From Nitrososphaeria archaeon (GTDB taxonomy: Archaea > Thermoproteota > Nitrososphaeria > JACIWG01), in NCBI GenBank assembly GCA_014361085.1, contig JACIWG010000048.1, forward strand, positions 1 to 10,714: a stretch of 10,714 bases of DNA, read 5' to 3'. The position numbers were made by a program, and so were the translations under genes. The notes below the pieces were generated by a model that did not search any database, was not told the DNA's origin, and worked only from the letters and a program-made list of their open reading frames with translations. Each line of letters begins with the position of its first letter. Position 1 is the stretch's first letter. This document shows, piece after piece, positions 1-6,231 of this stretch.

Positions 1-2028
1 AAATACTGGGTTTAAAAGTATTTTGAAAGACGGGTAAAGGATTCCTGCTGCTACCGGTATCAATGCTATATTGTAGAAGAAGGCCCAAAAAAGGTTTTGC
101 CTAATCTTTCTCACCGTCACTCTACTTAAGTCTATAGCTAACACAACATCCCTTATATCATCTTTTATAAGTATTATTCCACCAGTTTCTTTTGCAATAT
201 CTGTGCCACTGGCTATTGCTATACCGACGTCAGCTGCTGCTAGAGCTGGTGCATCATTTATCCCATCACCTACCATTGCAACAACATGACCTTCTCTCTT
301 TAATTCTTTTATAGCATTCGCTTTATCTGCTGGAAGAACTTCTGCAAATACCCTCTTTATACCTAGCTTTTTTGCTATAGCTTCAGCGGTCCTTTTGTTA
401 TCTCCAGTCAACATTATAACATCTATACCCATTTTCTTAAGCAACCCTACTGTTTCAACACTATACTCTTTCAGTGTATCGGATACCGCTATTATTCCAG
501 AAATTTTTTTGTCCAATGCTAATATCATTACAGTCTTACCCTCTTCCTCCAGTCTTCTAAGAGAGTCTTCTACAAGTTCAAGGTTAATTTCATATTCTGA
601 CATCAGTTTTCTGTTTCCAAGCAAAATTTCATGCCCATTATACAATACCTTTATCCCCTTTCCCGGAAGCACTTCAAACCTTTCCGGATATGGTGGGTCT
701 ACACCATATTTTTTTGCAATGTTTAGAATTGCTTCAGCTAATGGATGTTCTGAACCCTTTTCCGCTATAGCAGCAAACTTTATTACTTCCACTTCATTTA
801 ATCCATTGAATGCTATAATGTCTGTTACTGAAGGTTTACCTTTTGTAAGAGTGCCGGTTTTGTCGAAAACGATAACATTTACTTTATACGTTTTCTCAAG
901 ATATTCTCCACTTTTGATCAATATACCATATTGTGCACCCTTGCTTGCACCTATCATTATAGCTGATGGTGTCGCTATCCCTAGGGCACAAGGGCAGGCT
1001 ATTACAAGAACAGAAATCATTGTCGTCAGCGATAGACCTAATGGGAGGCCGACAACAAGATACCAGAAGAGGAAAGAGGATATTGCAACAGCTATTACTG
1101 CTGGGACAAAATATGATGATATTATGTCAGCAAGCCTCTGTATGGGCGCCCTAGAAACTATAGCTTCCTCAACCATTTTAACAATCTGAGATAATGTAGT
1201 ATCAGATCCCACCTTTGTAGCCCTAATTTTTAGAACACCGGTCATGTTCACTGAAGCGCTTATCACTTCATCTCCAACCCTCTTTTCTACAGGAATACTT
1301 TCACCTGTTATAGCTGATTGGTCAACTGACGAATATCCTTCAACTATAACACCGTCAACAGGCACCCTTTCTCCCGGGCGAACAACTATTATGTCTCCAA
1401 CTTTAACCTCTTCTACTGGAACTTCCCTTTCACACCCATCTTCTAGTAATCTAGCCATTTTAGGCTGAAGCTCAAGAAGTTTTCTTATTGCCTCAGACGC
1501 TCTTCCTTTAACAGTATGCTCCATCGTTTTACCCAAAAGTATGAAACCTATGATTAAACCACCTTCTGTAAAGTAGACTTCGGGACCGCCTCCAGTAACC
1601 TTTGGAAGAATTGTTGGAATCCATCCTAGAGTTTGAAAAGTGTAGATGGTACTATAGACCCAAGCTGCTGTCGTCCCGATGGCTATCAAACTATCCATGT
1701 TAGCTTGCCTAGACTTTATCGCATCAACTGTACCCATGTAGAATCTCCATCCGGCAACAAATTGTACTGGAGTCGCTAAGAAAAATAACCATAAGTAATT
1801 TGGGAAAATATAGTTTATTGGGTAGATGTATTCAAAGAAGGCTACGAAACCTCCTACGGTTAAAGAGAATAATGTCATGAACTTTAGTTTTCTTAGCTCC
1901 TTTTCCGGTTTAAGAAAAGTATCTAAGCATGCTTGGCTGCAAAAATAGTATGTGATCCCATTTCTTTCAACTTTAAATGGAGACTTACTTTCGTCAACAT
2001 ACATTCCACAAACAGGGTCTCTTGCCAT
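1..2028 (-). CDS. copA: Copper-translocating P1B-type ATPase with N-terminal YHS domain (C-terminus beyond the window)
   Basis: This integral membrane pump exports copper at the cost of ATP. The frame is open for 676 codons from ATG at 2028 to the window edge and has no stop, so only roughly the last 50 residues are missing. The N-terminus is a YHS/TRASH zinc-knuckle-like domain (C7, then C30-x3-C34) and replaces the usual HMA domain. Next come several membrane segments, the actuator TGES motif, the intramembrane CPC (ACPCALG), the phosphorylation site DKTGT, the P1B-specific SEHPLAEA, TGDN, and GDGINDAPAL. The YN pair of the penultimate helix (FFYNIALIP) is visible. CPC plus YN points to Cu(I) (P1B-1); the last helix that would confirm this is outside. 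The start follows the HMA gene stop by 7 nt, and its GGAGG Shine-Dalgarno lies in the last codons of that gene, suggesting translational coupling. Symbol by family. Confidence 0.95.
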   Translation of the reverse strand, partial: MARDPVCGMYVDESKSPFKVERNGITYYFCSQACLDTFLKPEKELRKLKFMTLFSLTVGGFVAFFEYIYPINYIFPNYLWLFFLATPVQFVAGWRFYMGTVDAIKSRQANMDSLIAIGTTAAWVYSTIYTFQTLGWIPTILPKVTGGGPEVYFTEGGLIIGFILLGKTMEHTVKGRASEAIRKLLELQPKMARLLEDGCEREVPVEEVKVGDIIVVRPGERVPVDGVIVEGYSSVDQSAITGESIPVEKRVGDEVISASVNMTGVLKIRATKVGSDTTLSQIVKMVEEAIVSRAPIQRLADIISSYFVPAVIAVAISSFLFWYLVVGLPLGLSLTTMISVLVIACPCALGIATPSAIMIGASKGAQYGILIKSGEYLEKTYKVNVIVFDKTGTLTKGKPSVTDIIAFNGLNEVEVIKFAAIAEKGSEHPLAEAILNIAKKYGVDPPYPERFEVLPGKGIKVLYNGHEILLGNRKLMSEYEINLELVEDSLRRLEEEGKTVMILALDKKISGIIAVSDTLKEYSVETVGLLKKMGIDVIMLTGDNKRTAEAIAKKLGIKRVFAEVLPADKANAIKELKREGHVVAMVGDGINDAPALAAADVGIAIASGTDIAKETGGIILIKDDIRDVVLAIDLSRVTVRKIRQNLFWAFFYNIALIPVAAGILYPSFKILLNPVF

Positions 2029-2035
2029 ATAAGAT

Positions 2036-2251
2036 TCAGCCTCCAACACCTAGAAAATTGAAGCCAGCTTCTTCAACTGCAGCCTTAACTTTTATAATGT
2101 CTATATCTTTCTCAAAATAGACTATTAGTAAGCCTGCAACGATATTCACTTTAGCATCCACAATACCATCAACTGACTTCACATATTTTAACAGTTTTCT
2201 AATACATGGTTGACAGAATGGCCCTTCAAGTAAAACTGTTTTACTTTTCAA
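2036..2251 (-). CDS. HMA-domain copper chaperone (CopZ-like)
   Basis: This 71-residue protein consists only of a heavy-metal-associated (ferredoxin-like) domain. Such proteins bind Cu(I) in the cytosol and hand it to the ATPase encoded next door. The metal loop reads GPFCQPC, with C13 and C16 forming CxxC. The methionine two residues before the first cysteine, usual in this family (MxCxxC), is replaced by proline-phenylalanine. The rest fits the fold: a helix after the loop, then a VDGIVDAKVN strand region and VKAAVEEAGF near the end. I chose the TTG start at 2251 because a GGTGA Shine-Dalgarno lies 6 nt upstream and a TATA box lies 33 bp upstream. It is the first gene of a two-gene operon with copA. 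Because the ATPase lacks its own HMA domain, this protein may act as a detached version of it (inference). Confidence 0.88.
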   Translation of the reverse strand: MKSKTVLLEGPFCQPCIRKLLKYVKSVDGIVDAKVNIVAGLLIVYFEKDIDIIKVKAAVEEAGFNFLGVGG

Positions 2252-2272
2252 TCTTTTTCACCCAAAACAATT

Positions 2273-2285
2273 TAACAATGTTATA
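2273..2285. promoter_or_regulatory. Candidate operator, copy 1 (TAACAATGTTATA)
   Basis: The 11-mer TAACAATGTTA (2273-2283) is a palindrome broken only at its central base. The 13-mer TAACAATGTTATA is the exact reverse complement of copy 2 at 2316-2328. It overlaps the downstream edge of the HMA-copA TATA box, where bound repressor would block TBP or polymerase. A third copy lies at 5128-5142 before the E1-like gene. The regulator is not encoded in the window. Confidence 0.7.
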
Positions 2286-2288
2286 TTT
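2281..2288 (-). promoter_or_regulatory. TATA box for the HMA-copA operon
   Basis: On the minus strand this reads AAATATAA, centred about 33 bp before the TTG start of the HMA gene. That is consistent with a short-leader archaeal transcript beginning near 2259. Its last bases form the first half of palindrome copy 1. The opposite-strand reading (TTATATTT) could also serve the divergent YHS gene, so the assignment is likely but not certain. Confidence 0.55.
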
Positions 2289-2312
2289 TAATATTGTGTT
2301 TTTGCAAAAGGT

Positions 2313-2320
2313 TTTTATAA
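2313..2320 (+). promoter_or_regulatory. TATA box for the YHS-domain gene
   Basis: TTTTATAA is preceded by the purine-rich GCAAAAGG, which fits a TFB recognition element. It is centred about 37 bp before the ATG at 2353. The upstream bases and the operator closely match the promoter of the E1-like gene near 5128-5160. Confidence 0.55.
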
Positions 2321-2328
2321 CATTGTTA
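2316..2328. promoter_or_regulatory. Candidate operator, copy 2 (TATAACATTGTTA)
   Basis: Exact inverted partner of copy 1, with centres 45 bp apart. It overlaps the downstream end of the TATA box of the YHS gene in the same register as copies 1 and 3. The two copies could bind one regulator that controls both divergent transcripts (inference). Confidence 0.7.
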
Positions 2329-2352
2329 ATTAAATTGTGTGGTGATAAGACT

Positions 2353-2526
2353 ATGGTTAGAGACCTTGTGTGTGGAATGGAAGTAGACCCAAAAAAGACA
2401 AAATATAAGCTAGATTACGGGGGAAACACATACTACTTCTGCTCTGAATCATGTCTAAAGAGCTTTCAACAGAACCCCTCCAATTATGTTACAAAAAAAC
2501 ATGAACATCATGGATGCTGTTGCTAA
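2353..2526 (+). CDS. Small YHS/TRASH-domain metal-binding protein (CopM-like)
   Basis: This 57-residue protein has a YHS/TRASH domain with C7, then C30-x3-C34, matching the TRASH cysteine spacing. It ends in a His/Cys-rich tail, HEHHGCCC. Residues 1-38 closely resemble the N-terminus of the neighbouring copper ATPase, with the same cysteine spacing (DLVCGM versus DPVCGM, TYYFCSESCL versus TYYFCSQACL). Small TRASH proteins beside copA are known as copper metallochaperones in Sulfolobus (CopM). A role in binding or delivering copper is therefore likely, but it is inferred. I chose ATG at 2353 because GGTGAT lies 6 nt upstream and the conserved domain starts immediately; the frame is open further upstream, but that stretch is promoter DNA. 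The gene is divergent from the HMA-copA operon and shares its operator palindrome. Confidence 0.85.
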   Translation: MVRDLVCGMEVDPKKTKYKLDYGGNTYYFCSESCLKSFQQNPSNYVTKKHEHHGCCC

Positions 2527-2901
2527 CTGAACATGCTAGTATGTAAAAATGGCAAGTTAGCATCTAATGCACCTTCAACTGAAGTAATATTTTCGCACCT
2601 AGAATTAGCTCTGGTTACTTGAAACCCCTTTTAGCTGAACTTCATCTTATCATACTCCAGAAAAAATTGAATATACTTTCAGCCAAGAATGGATTTCATG
2701 GCAACTTGAGTACTTAAACAAGTTTTATATTCTGCTTTGCTGCAAAAAAAATTCTATTTAGACATATCTTACGGACTTGACAACTAGAACATTTAGTAGC
2801 CAAACAATTTACAATATTTGATTCTAAAAACATTGAATACACCAACAACTTATTTTACAGTTGAGTCATAAACTTTTTAACCATCTTGTTGTAAGAATAT
2901 A
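2527..2901. other. 375-bp stretch without a convincing gene
   Basis: This AT-rich stretch lies between the YHS gene and the end of thiI. I see no tRNA, no C/D-box pattern, no terminal repeats and no transposase signature. It contains two tiny unrecognised frames. One is 39 codons on the minus strand (2714-2833) with four spaced cysteines (CLATKCSSCQVRKIC). The other is 29 codons on the plus strand (2533-2622). Neither has a Shine-Dalgarno sequence or a clear TATA box. A weak inverted repeat, TGCTAACT/AGTTAGCA (2521-2528 and 2555-2562), surrounds the YHS stop codon. It may be decayed coding DNA or the 3' ends of the two convergent transcripts. Confidence 0.5.
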
Positions 2902-3417
2902 CTACTTAAACTCAATTATCTTTGCTTGGTTAACGCATTCCTCTAAACGAACGGCTATGCTGTCTTCAAACTTTTCTATCATTTTTGGATCTGAACGTGT
3001 AACAGGATGCGGTGATATCATGAAGGAGCAACAGTCTTGGTAGGGTAGAATGGAATATTCGTATGTTCCAATCTTTTTAGCCAAATCTACTATTTCCCTC
3101 TTGTTTAATCCTATAAGTGGGGAGAATATGGGAAGAGTGGATACCCTATATATTGTATTTAGGTTTTCTAACGTTTGTGATGCAACCTGTCCAAGATTGT
3201 CTCCTGTAACTATAGCCTTTGCATCTTCCTTTTCTGCTACATAATTCGCTATCTTTAGCATGAACCTCCTATACACAATCATCCTATATTTTGAGGGTAC
3301 ATTTCGAATTATTTCTAGCTGAAGCCTTTCAAAGGGAACTACATATAACTTTGACTTACCCTGGAACTTTGTGAGAACTTCAACAATCTTTTTTATTTTA
3401 GAAAAATAGTGTTGCAT
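2902..3417 (-). CDS. thiI: ThiI, C-terminal part of the PP-loop domain (gene split by frameshift)
   Basis: This is the second half of the tRNA 4-thiouridine/thiamine sulfurtransferase ThiI, 171 codons in the -1 frame relative to the first half. It carries the conserved TGDNLGQVASQTL, the PLIGLNKREIVDLAKKIGTYE block and the cysteine motif PYQDCCSF, which corresponds to the catalytic cysteine region of bacterial ThiI. There is no C-terminal rhodanese domain, as in Bacillus and many archaeal forms. The nominal ATG at 3417 sits inside the out-of-frame overlap and has no Shine-Dalgarno of its own, so separate translation is unlikely. With the first half it totals about 380 residues, near the usual length. 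Compared from memory with Bacillus ThiI, however, about 14 residues just after the SGGIDS motif are missing. Either the gene is broken, the assembly has an error, or a -1 shift occurs on the ATTTTTC run. Confidence 0.8.
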   Translation of the reverse strand: MQHYFSKIKKIVEVLTKFQGKSKLYVVPFERLQLEIIRNVPSKYRMIVYRRFMLKIANYVAEKEDAKAIVTGDNLGQVASQTLENLNTIYRVSTLPIFSPLIGLNKREIVDLAKKIGTYEYSILPYQDCCSFMISPHPVTRSDPKMIEKFEDSIAVRLEECVNQAKIIEFK

Positions 3418-4004
3418 CCTCTTTTAATCATTAAAAAGGATGCTACAGGACTATCGATTCCCCCCGAAAGTAGTGAGACAACATTTCCTGATGAGCCTGT
3501 AGGAAGGCCGCCTACACCATTAAACTTTTTAGTGTACAAGAAGGCTTCCTTCTCACAAATTTCAACATATAATGTCAAATCTGGTTCCATCGAAACATTC
3601 TTATTTAATGTTTTTGAAATATGCGCTCCCAACTCTCTGTTAATTTGGATGGAAGTTAATGGAAAGGTTTTATTGGACCTTTTCGTTTCAACCTTGAATG
3701 TTGTAAAATTACCTTCCTTTTTTAGCATTTCAACAGCTTGCTTCTTTAACGCTTCAAGCTCTAGGTTAGATGGTAGAGCAAATGCGAAATATTCTATCCC
3801 AGGTACTTTTTCAAGAACATTTTTAATTCCATCCATATCTCTTATTTTTGGCCTACAGATGATACGACCATACCGCCTATATACTATAGTATCAAATGAA
3901 TTCAGAACAGTTCTAAGATTTTTCTGCAAAGTTTTTTCGAAAAAAGTTCTGTTTTTACCTTTTAAACCCAATTCCCCATAGTGTACGACAACAACTTCGA
4001 ACAT
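3393..4004 (-). CDS. thiI: ThiI, N-terminal ferredoxin-like, THUMP and P-loop part (gene split by frameshift)
   Basis: ThiI adenylates U8 of tRNA and inserts sulfur to make 4-thiouridine; in many organisms it also feeds thiazole synthesis. This half begins with the diagnostic HYGELGLKGKNR. It continues through a ferredoxin-like region and a THUMP RNA-binding domain (the FKVETKRSNKTFPLTS block), then GVGGLPTGSSG and the PP-loop motif LLSGGIDSPVA. It then stops after only about 16 more residues (RGCNTIFLK, TAA), where family members continue into a second conserved half. That half is found in the next frame. I preferred ATG at 4004 because family members start about six residues before HYGE; an in-frame GTG at 4028 would add eight residues. 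The gene starts 45 nt after the stop of the E1-like gene (or 21 nt with the GTG start), so both probably share one transcript. Confidence 0.82.
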   Translation of the reverse strand: MFEVVVVHYGELGLKGKNRTFFEKTLQKNLRTVLNSFDTIVYRRYGRIICRPKIRDMDGIKNVLEKVPGIEYFAFALPSNLELEALKKQAVEMLKKEGNFTTFKVETKRSNKTFPLTSIQINRELGAHISKTLNKNVSMEPDLTLYVEICEKEAFLYTKKFNGVGGLPTGSSGNVVSLLSGGIDSPVASFLMIKRGCNTIFLK

Positions 4005-4048
4005 GACAACCACATTCCCTTCTAACACTATAATAGCAATATTTCATT

Positions 4049-5113
4049 TTAGAAAACTTTTGAAAACTTTACATATAATTCTTCTGCTTCAATAACACTT
4101 TTTGCGCCAACTATCACCATCACACCACTTTTAAGAACACTGACATAGAAGTCGTTTACAGTGAATGTTAGCCCAAATTTTCCATTGGCAACAATTTTTG
4201 CGCCTGAATTCTCCAAATTAACTCTAGCATGCAGGATGTCAAGGTTCTTAATAGTTGTGGGCGAAATGATATATGTTGGTAATCCCATTCTACCACAAAC
4301 TTCCTCCACGATAACATCTTTTTTATTTGATACAATTTTTCCGGTACGACCACTGCATACTGGACAGTTACTTACTCTAGAAACACTTACATCGACTATC
4401 GTGTAATCTGCTAAGTCAAAGTAGAGGAGTTTTCCTGCAAGCTTTGGAGAGCCTAAAACCAAGTTTACGGCTTCAGAAACCTCTATACTAGCTATTATTG
4501 AAAGTAGTGAAGGATGAACGCCTACAGTAGAACATGTTGGCAATCTTCTATCATCTAGGCTCGGGAAAATGCACTCTAGACATGGCGTCTTTCCAGGTAT
4601 TATTGTTGAAACGTTGCCGTATGTTTCTAGGGCGGCGCCAAATATGTATGGAATACCGAGTCTAATACAAGCTCTATTTACTGCATATCTTGGAGAAATT
4701 CGGTCAAAGCCATCTATTACAAGGTCAACATCCTTGAGAACCTCTTCAGCAGAGAACTCGTTCACTGAAATAGGATAAGGTTCCAATTTAACGTTAGGAT
4801 TCAACTTCTTCAATTTCTCATAGGCTACTTCAACCTTTGGCAGGCCAATGGATTTAACATCATAAAGGTACTGCCTATGAAGATTCGATCTTTCAACAAC
4901 ATCCCTGTCGACAAGCCTAACGTGCCCGAAACCCATGGCTGTAAGCTGATACGCTATAATAGATCCGAGACCACCTAAACCAGCAACACACACTCTAGAA
5001 TTCTTAAGCTTTAGCTGACCCTCATATCCAATATATTTTAAGATAATTTGACGAGAATATCTTTCAAACTCTTCTTCACTAAGCTCCATTGTTAACAACG
5101 ACAGAGTTTCCAC
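4049..5113 (-). CDS. E1-like adenylyltransferase (ThiF/MoeB/HesA family)
   Basis: Proteins of this family adenylate the C-terminal glycine of a ubiquitin-like sulfur carrier, for thiamine, molybdopterin, tRNA thiolation or archaeal SAMP conjugation. The partner is not in the window, so ThiF and MoeB cannot be told apart. Visible features are the ATP-binding GLGGLGS (residues 45-51), D69, RSNLHRQ (75-81), K93, and D134/D137. Zinc ligands are CLEC (178-181) and CPVC (250-253), and the candidate catalytic Cys is C194 in PTCSTVGV. A C-terminal beta domain of about 60 residues (KSGVMVIVGAK) is also seen in MoeB proteins. Two starts are possible: GTG at 5113, about 28 bp from the TATA box and thus nearly leaderless, or ATG at 5089, just before the typical ELSEEEFERYSRQ opening. 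It lies upstream of thiI, and its promoter carries the copper-locus palindrome. Confidence 0.88.
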   Translation of the reverse strand: METLSLLTMELSEEEFERYSRQIILKYIGYEGQLKLKNSRVCVAGLGGLGSIIAYQLTAMGFGHVRLVDRDVVERSNLHRQYLYDVKSIGLPKVEVAYEKLKKLNPNVKLEPYPISVNEFSAEEVLKDVDLVIDGFDRISPRYAVNRACIRLGIPYIFGAALETYGNVSTIIPGKTPCLECIFPSLDDRRLPTCSTVGVHPSLLSIIASIEVSEAVNLVLGSPKLAGKLLYFDLADYTIVDVSVSRVSNCPVCSGRTGKIVSNKKDVIVEEVCGRMGLPTYIISPTTIKNLDILHARVNLENSGAKIVANGKFGLTFTVNDFYVSVLKSGVMVIVGAKSVIEAEELYVKFSKVF

Positions 5114-5127
5114 CCAACCCCCTTTTC

Positions 5128-5142
5128 TATAACATTGTTATA
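5128..5142. promoter_or_regulatory. Candidate operator, copy 3 (TATAACATTGTTATA)
   Basis: This 15-bp palindrome is broken only at the centre. Its 11-bp core is identical to copy 2 and is the reverse complement of copy 1 at the copper locus. It overlaps the TATA box of the E1-like gene in the same register as at the copper promoters. The flanking bases on the upstream side (TTTT, GAAAA, TTTTTTG when read toward the gene) also resemble the YHS promoter. Confidence 0.7.
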
Positions 5143-5145
5143 AAA
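5138..5145 (-). promoter_or_regulatory. TATA box for the E1-like gene
   Basis: Reads TTTTATAA on the minus strand and is preceded by GTAGAAAACC, a plausible TFB element. It is centred about 28 bp before the GTG at 5113, placing transcription start almost on that codon. Confidence 0.6.
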
Positions 5146-5172
5146 GGTTTTCTACAAAAAATTTAGGAAAAA

Positions 5173-6189
5173 TTAGTAGCCCATCTTTTCTATGCTTTCC
5201 GCTAGCCCCTTCATGTATCCTAGTGCCAGCACTTTTCCTATCATATAGTATCCTGGTTTTCCTCCATAGGCTTCGTCGGCTATTGTTTTTGGTGCGTGGT
5301 CTGGTCTCATTGGGCCTTCGAATCCCACTTCATAGTATGCTTTCATTGCTTCGAACATGTCTATGTTTCCTGTTGGGTCGTCGTGAAAGATTTCTTGGAA
5401 TCCTCCTTTTTCGTATACTGTTCCTTTAACGTTTCTGAAGTGGGCGAAGAATATTTTTCCTTTTCTTCCAAAGTATCTTATTGTGTTGGGTACATTTTCT
5501 CCCATTTCTGTGAAGCAGCCTTGGCAGAAGCATATTCCAAGGTTTTTGCTTGGGACGAGTTCGAATAGTTTGTCGAAGGCTTTCACGCTTCTTAGTATTC
5601 TTGGGAAGCCTTGTATTGGTGATATTGGTGGGTCGTCTGGGTGAAATGTTATTACTACGTTTGAGGCTTCTGCTGTTGGTATAACATTTTTTAGGAATGT
5701 TTCGATGTTTTTCCATATGTCTTCTTCCTTGTATGGGCCAAATTTTGCTGTTGGAGGTATGTCTTTTACGAGCTCGTAATCGAATGCTGTTGAGGTTGCT
5801 CCTCCTCTTGTAGGCTTGTCAACTTCTGTTCTCCATATCATGTTTGGTACTGGTGGCATGTGCTGGGGCTTTATCACCTTTATTCCAGCCTTGCCAATAT
5901 TTTCTAAAGATTTGCAGAAGTCTTCAAGCTGCTGCTCCCAGCCTGGAAGCTTGTACACAATTTTCTCTATTGGTGGGCCGTCTTCAAGAACATCTAGTCT
6001 TAGTCCGTAACGTTCTACATGCCTTTTTATCTGAAGTAGGTCACCGTATTCCCATATTTGTGAATCCTTTGGTGTGGGTGGGCCGTGGCCTATAACATCA
6101 GTGCAACCCAATTGCTTGGCAAGAAGTAGATTCTTTGTCTCATAAATGTCACCGAACGGTAGCATGACGGCAAACCTCATTTTAACCAT
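5173..6189 (-). CDS. uxuA: Mannonate dehydratase (UxuA family TIM barrel)
   Basis: This 338-residue cytosolic enzyme is predicted to dehydrate D-mannonate to 2-keto-3-deoxygluconate in hexuronate breakdown. Metal-binding and catalytic motifs are in family order: HPDDPP (H183, D185), CQGC (222-225), the HFRNV block (H250), and RPDHAP (D297, H298). GATSTAFDYE resembles the substrate-loop region. The protein is slightly shorter than bacterial UxuA (about 350-390), which fits the compact archaeal and Gram-positive form. The ATG at 6189 has a GGTGAT Shine-Dalgarno 5 nt upstream and a TATA box about 36 bp upstream. Codon use stands out: two-fold codons mostly end in C (GAC, AAC, TTC, CAC, TAC) and Lys/Arg use AAA/AGA. 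The neighbouring genes favour T-ending codons with AAG and AGG. High expression or horizontal transfer could explain this. Activity on another sugar acid cannot be excluded. Confidence 0.88.
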   Translation of the reverse strand: MVKMRFAVMLPFGDIYETKNLLLAKQLGCTDVIGHGPPTPKDSQIWEYGDLLQIKRHVERYGLRLDVLEDGPPIEKIVYKLPGWEQQLEDFCKSLENIGKAGIKVIKPQHMPPVPNMIWRTEVDKPTRGGATSTAFDYELVKDIPPTAKFGPYKEEDIWKNIETFLKNVIPTAEASNVVITFHPDDPPISPIQGFPRILRSVKAFDKLFELVPSKNLGICFCQGCFTEMGENVPNTIRYFGRKGKIFFAHFRNVKGTVYEKGGFQEIFHDDPTGNIDMFEAMKAYYEVGFEGPMRPDHAPKTIADEAYGGKPGYYMIGKVLALGYMKGLAESIEKMGY

Positions 6190-6220
6190 CTTATATCACC
6201 ATACAGACGAATTGGAAAGA

Positions 6221-6229
6221 TATATAAAA
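6221..6229 (-). promoter_or_regulatory. TATA box for uxuA
   Basis: The minus strand reads TTTTATATA, centred about 36 bp before the ATG. This predicts a leader of about 10 nt that just contains the Shine-Dalgarno. It is the clearest promoter in the window. Confidence 0.6.
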
Positions 6230-6231
6230 TG

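Noticed and set aside
395..1468. Long open frames on the plus strand (264 and 74 codons)
   Set aside because: They lie opposite copA, whose motifs run without interruption on the minus strand. The translations show no family features.
2521..2562. Inverted repeat TGCTAACT/AGTTAGCA as terminator of the YHS gene
   Set aside because: The loop is 26 nt and the stem weak. The stem includes the stop codon and no T tract follows. Archaeal terminators rely on T tracts.
2533..2622. 29-codon plus-strand frame after the YHS gene
   Set aside because: No Shine-Dalgarno sequence and no recognised family; length is within chance for AT-rich DNA.
2861..3043. 60-codon plus-strand frame over the end of thiI
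   Set aside because: Mostly opposite conserved ThiI C-terminal motifs, with no own signals.
3385..3400. AAAAAAG slippery heptamer on the minus strand in thiI
   Set aside because: It lies after the in-frame TAA of the first half, so ribosomes in that frame never reach it. It cannot join the two halves.
5089..5100. TTGTTAACAA palindrome as a fourth operator copy
   Set aside because: It shares CATTGTTAA with copy 2, but the half-sites are in a different arrangement and it lies in the coding or start region without a TATA box.
5305..5320. T-arm-like CTTCGAATCC suggesting a tRNA
   Set aside because: It is inside the uxuA coding sequence, and no acceptor or anticodon stem fits around it.
5223..6095. 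Several open frames within uxuA on both strands, including a 96-codon minus-strand frame at 5426-5716
   Set aside because: They result from the C-ending codon bias of uxuA, which removes stops from other frames. None has recognisable motifs or start signals.
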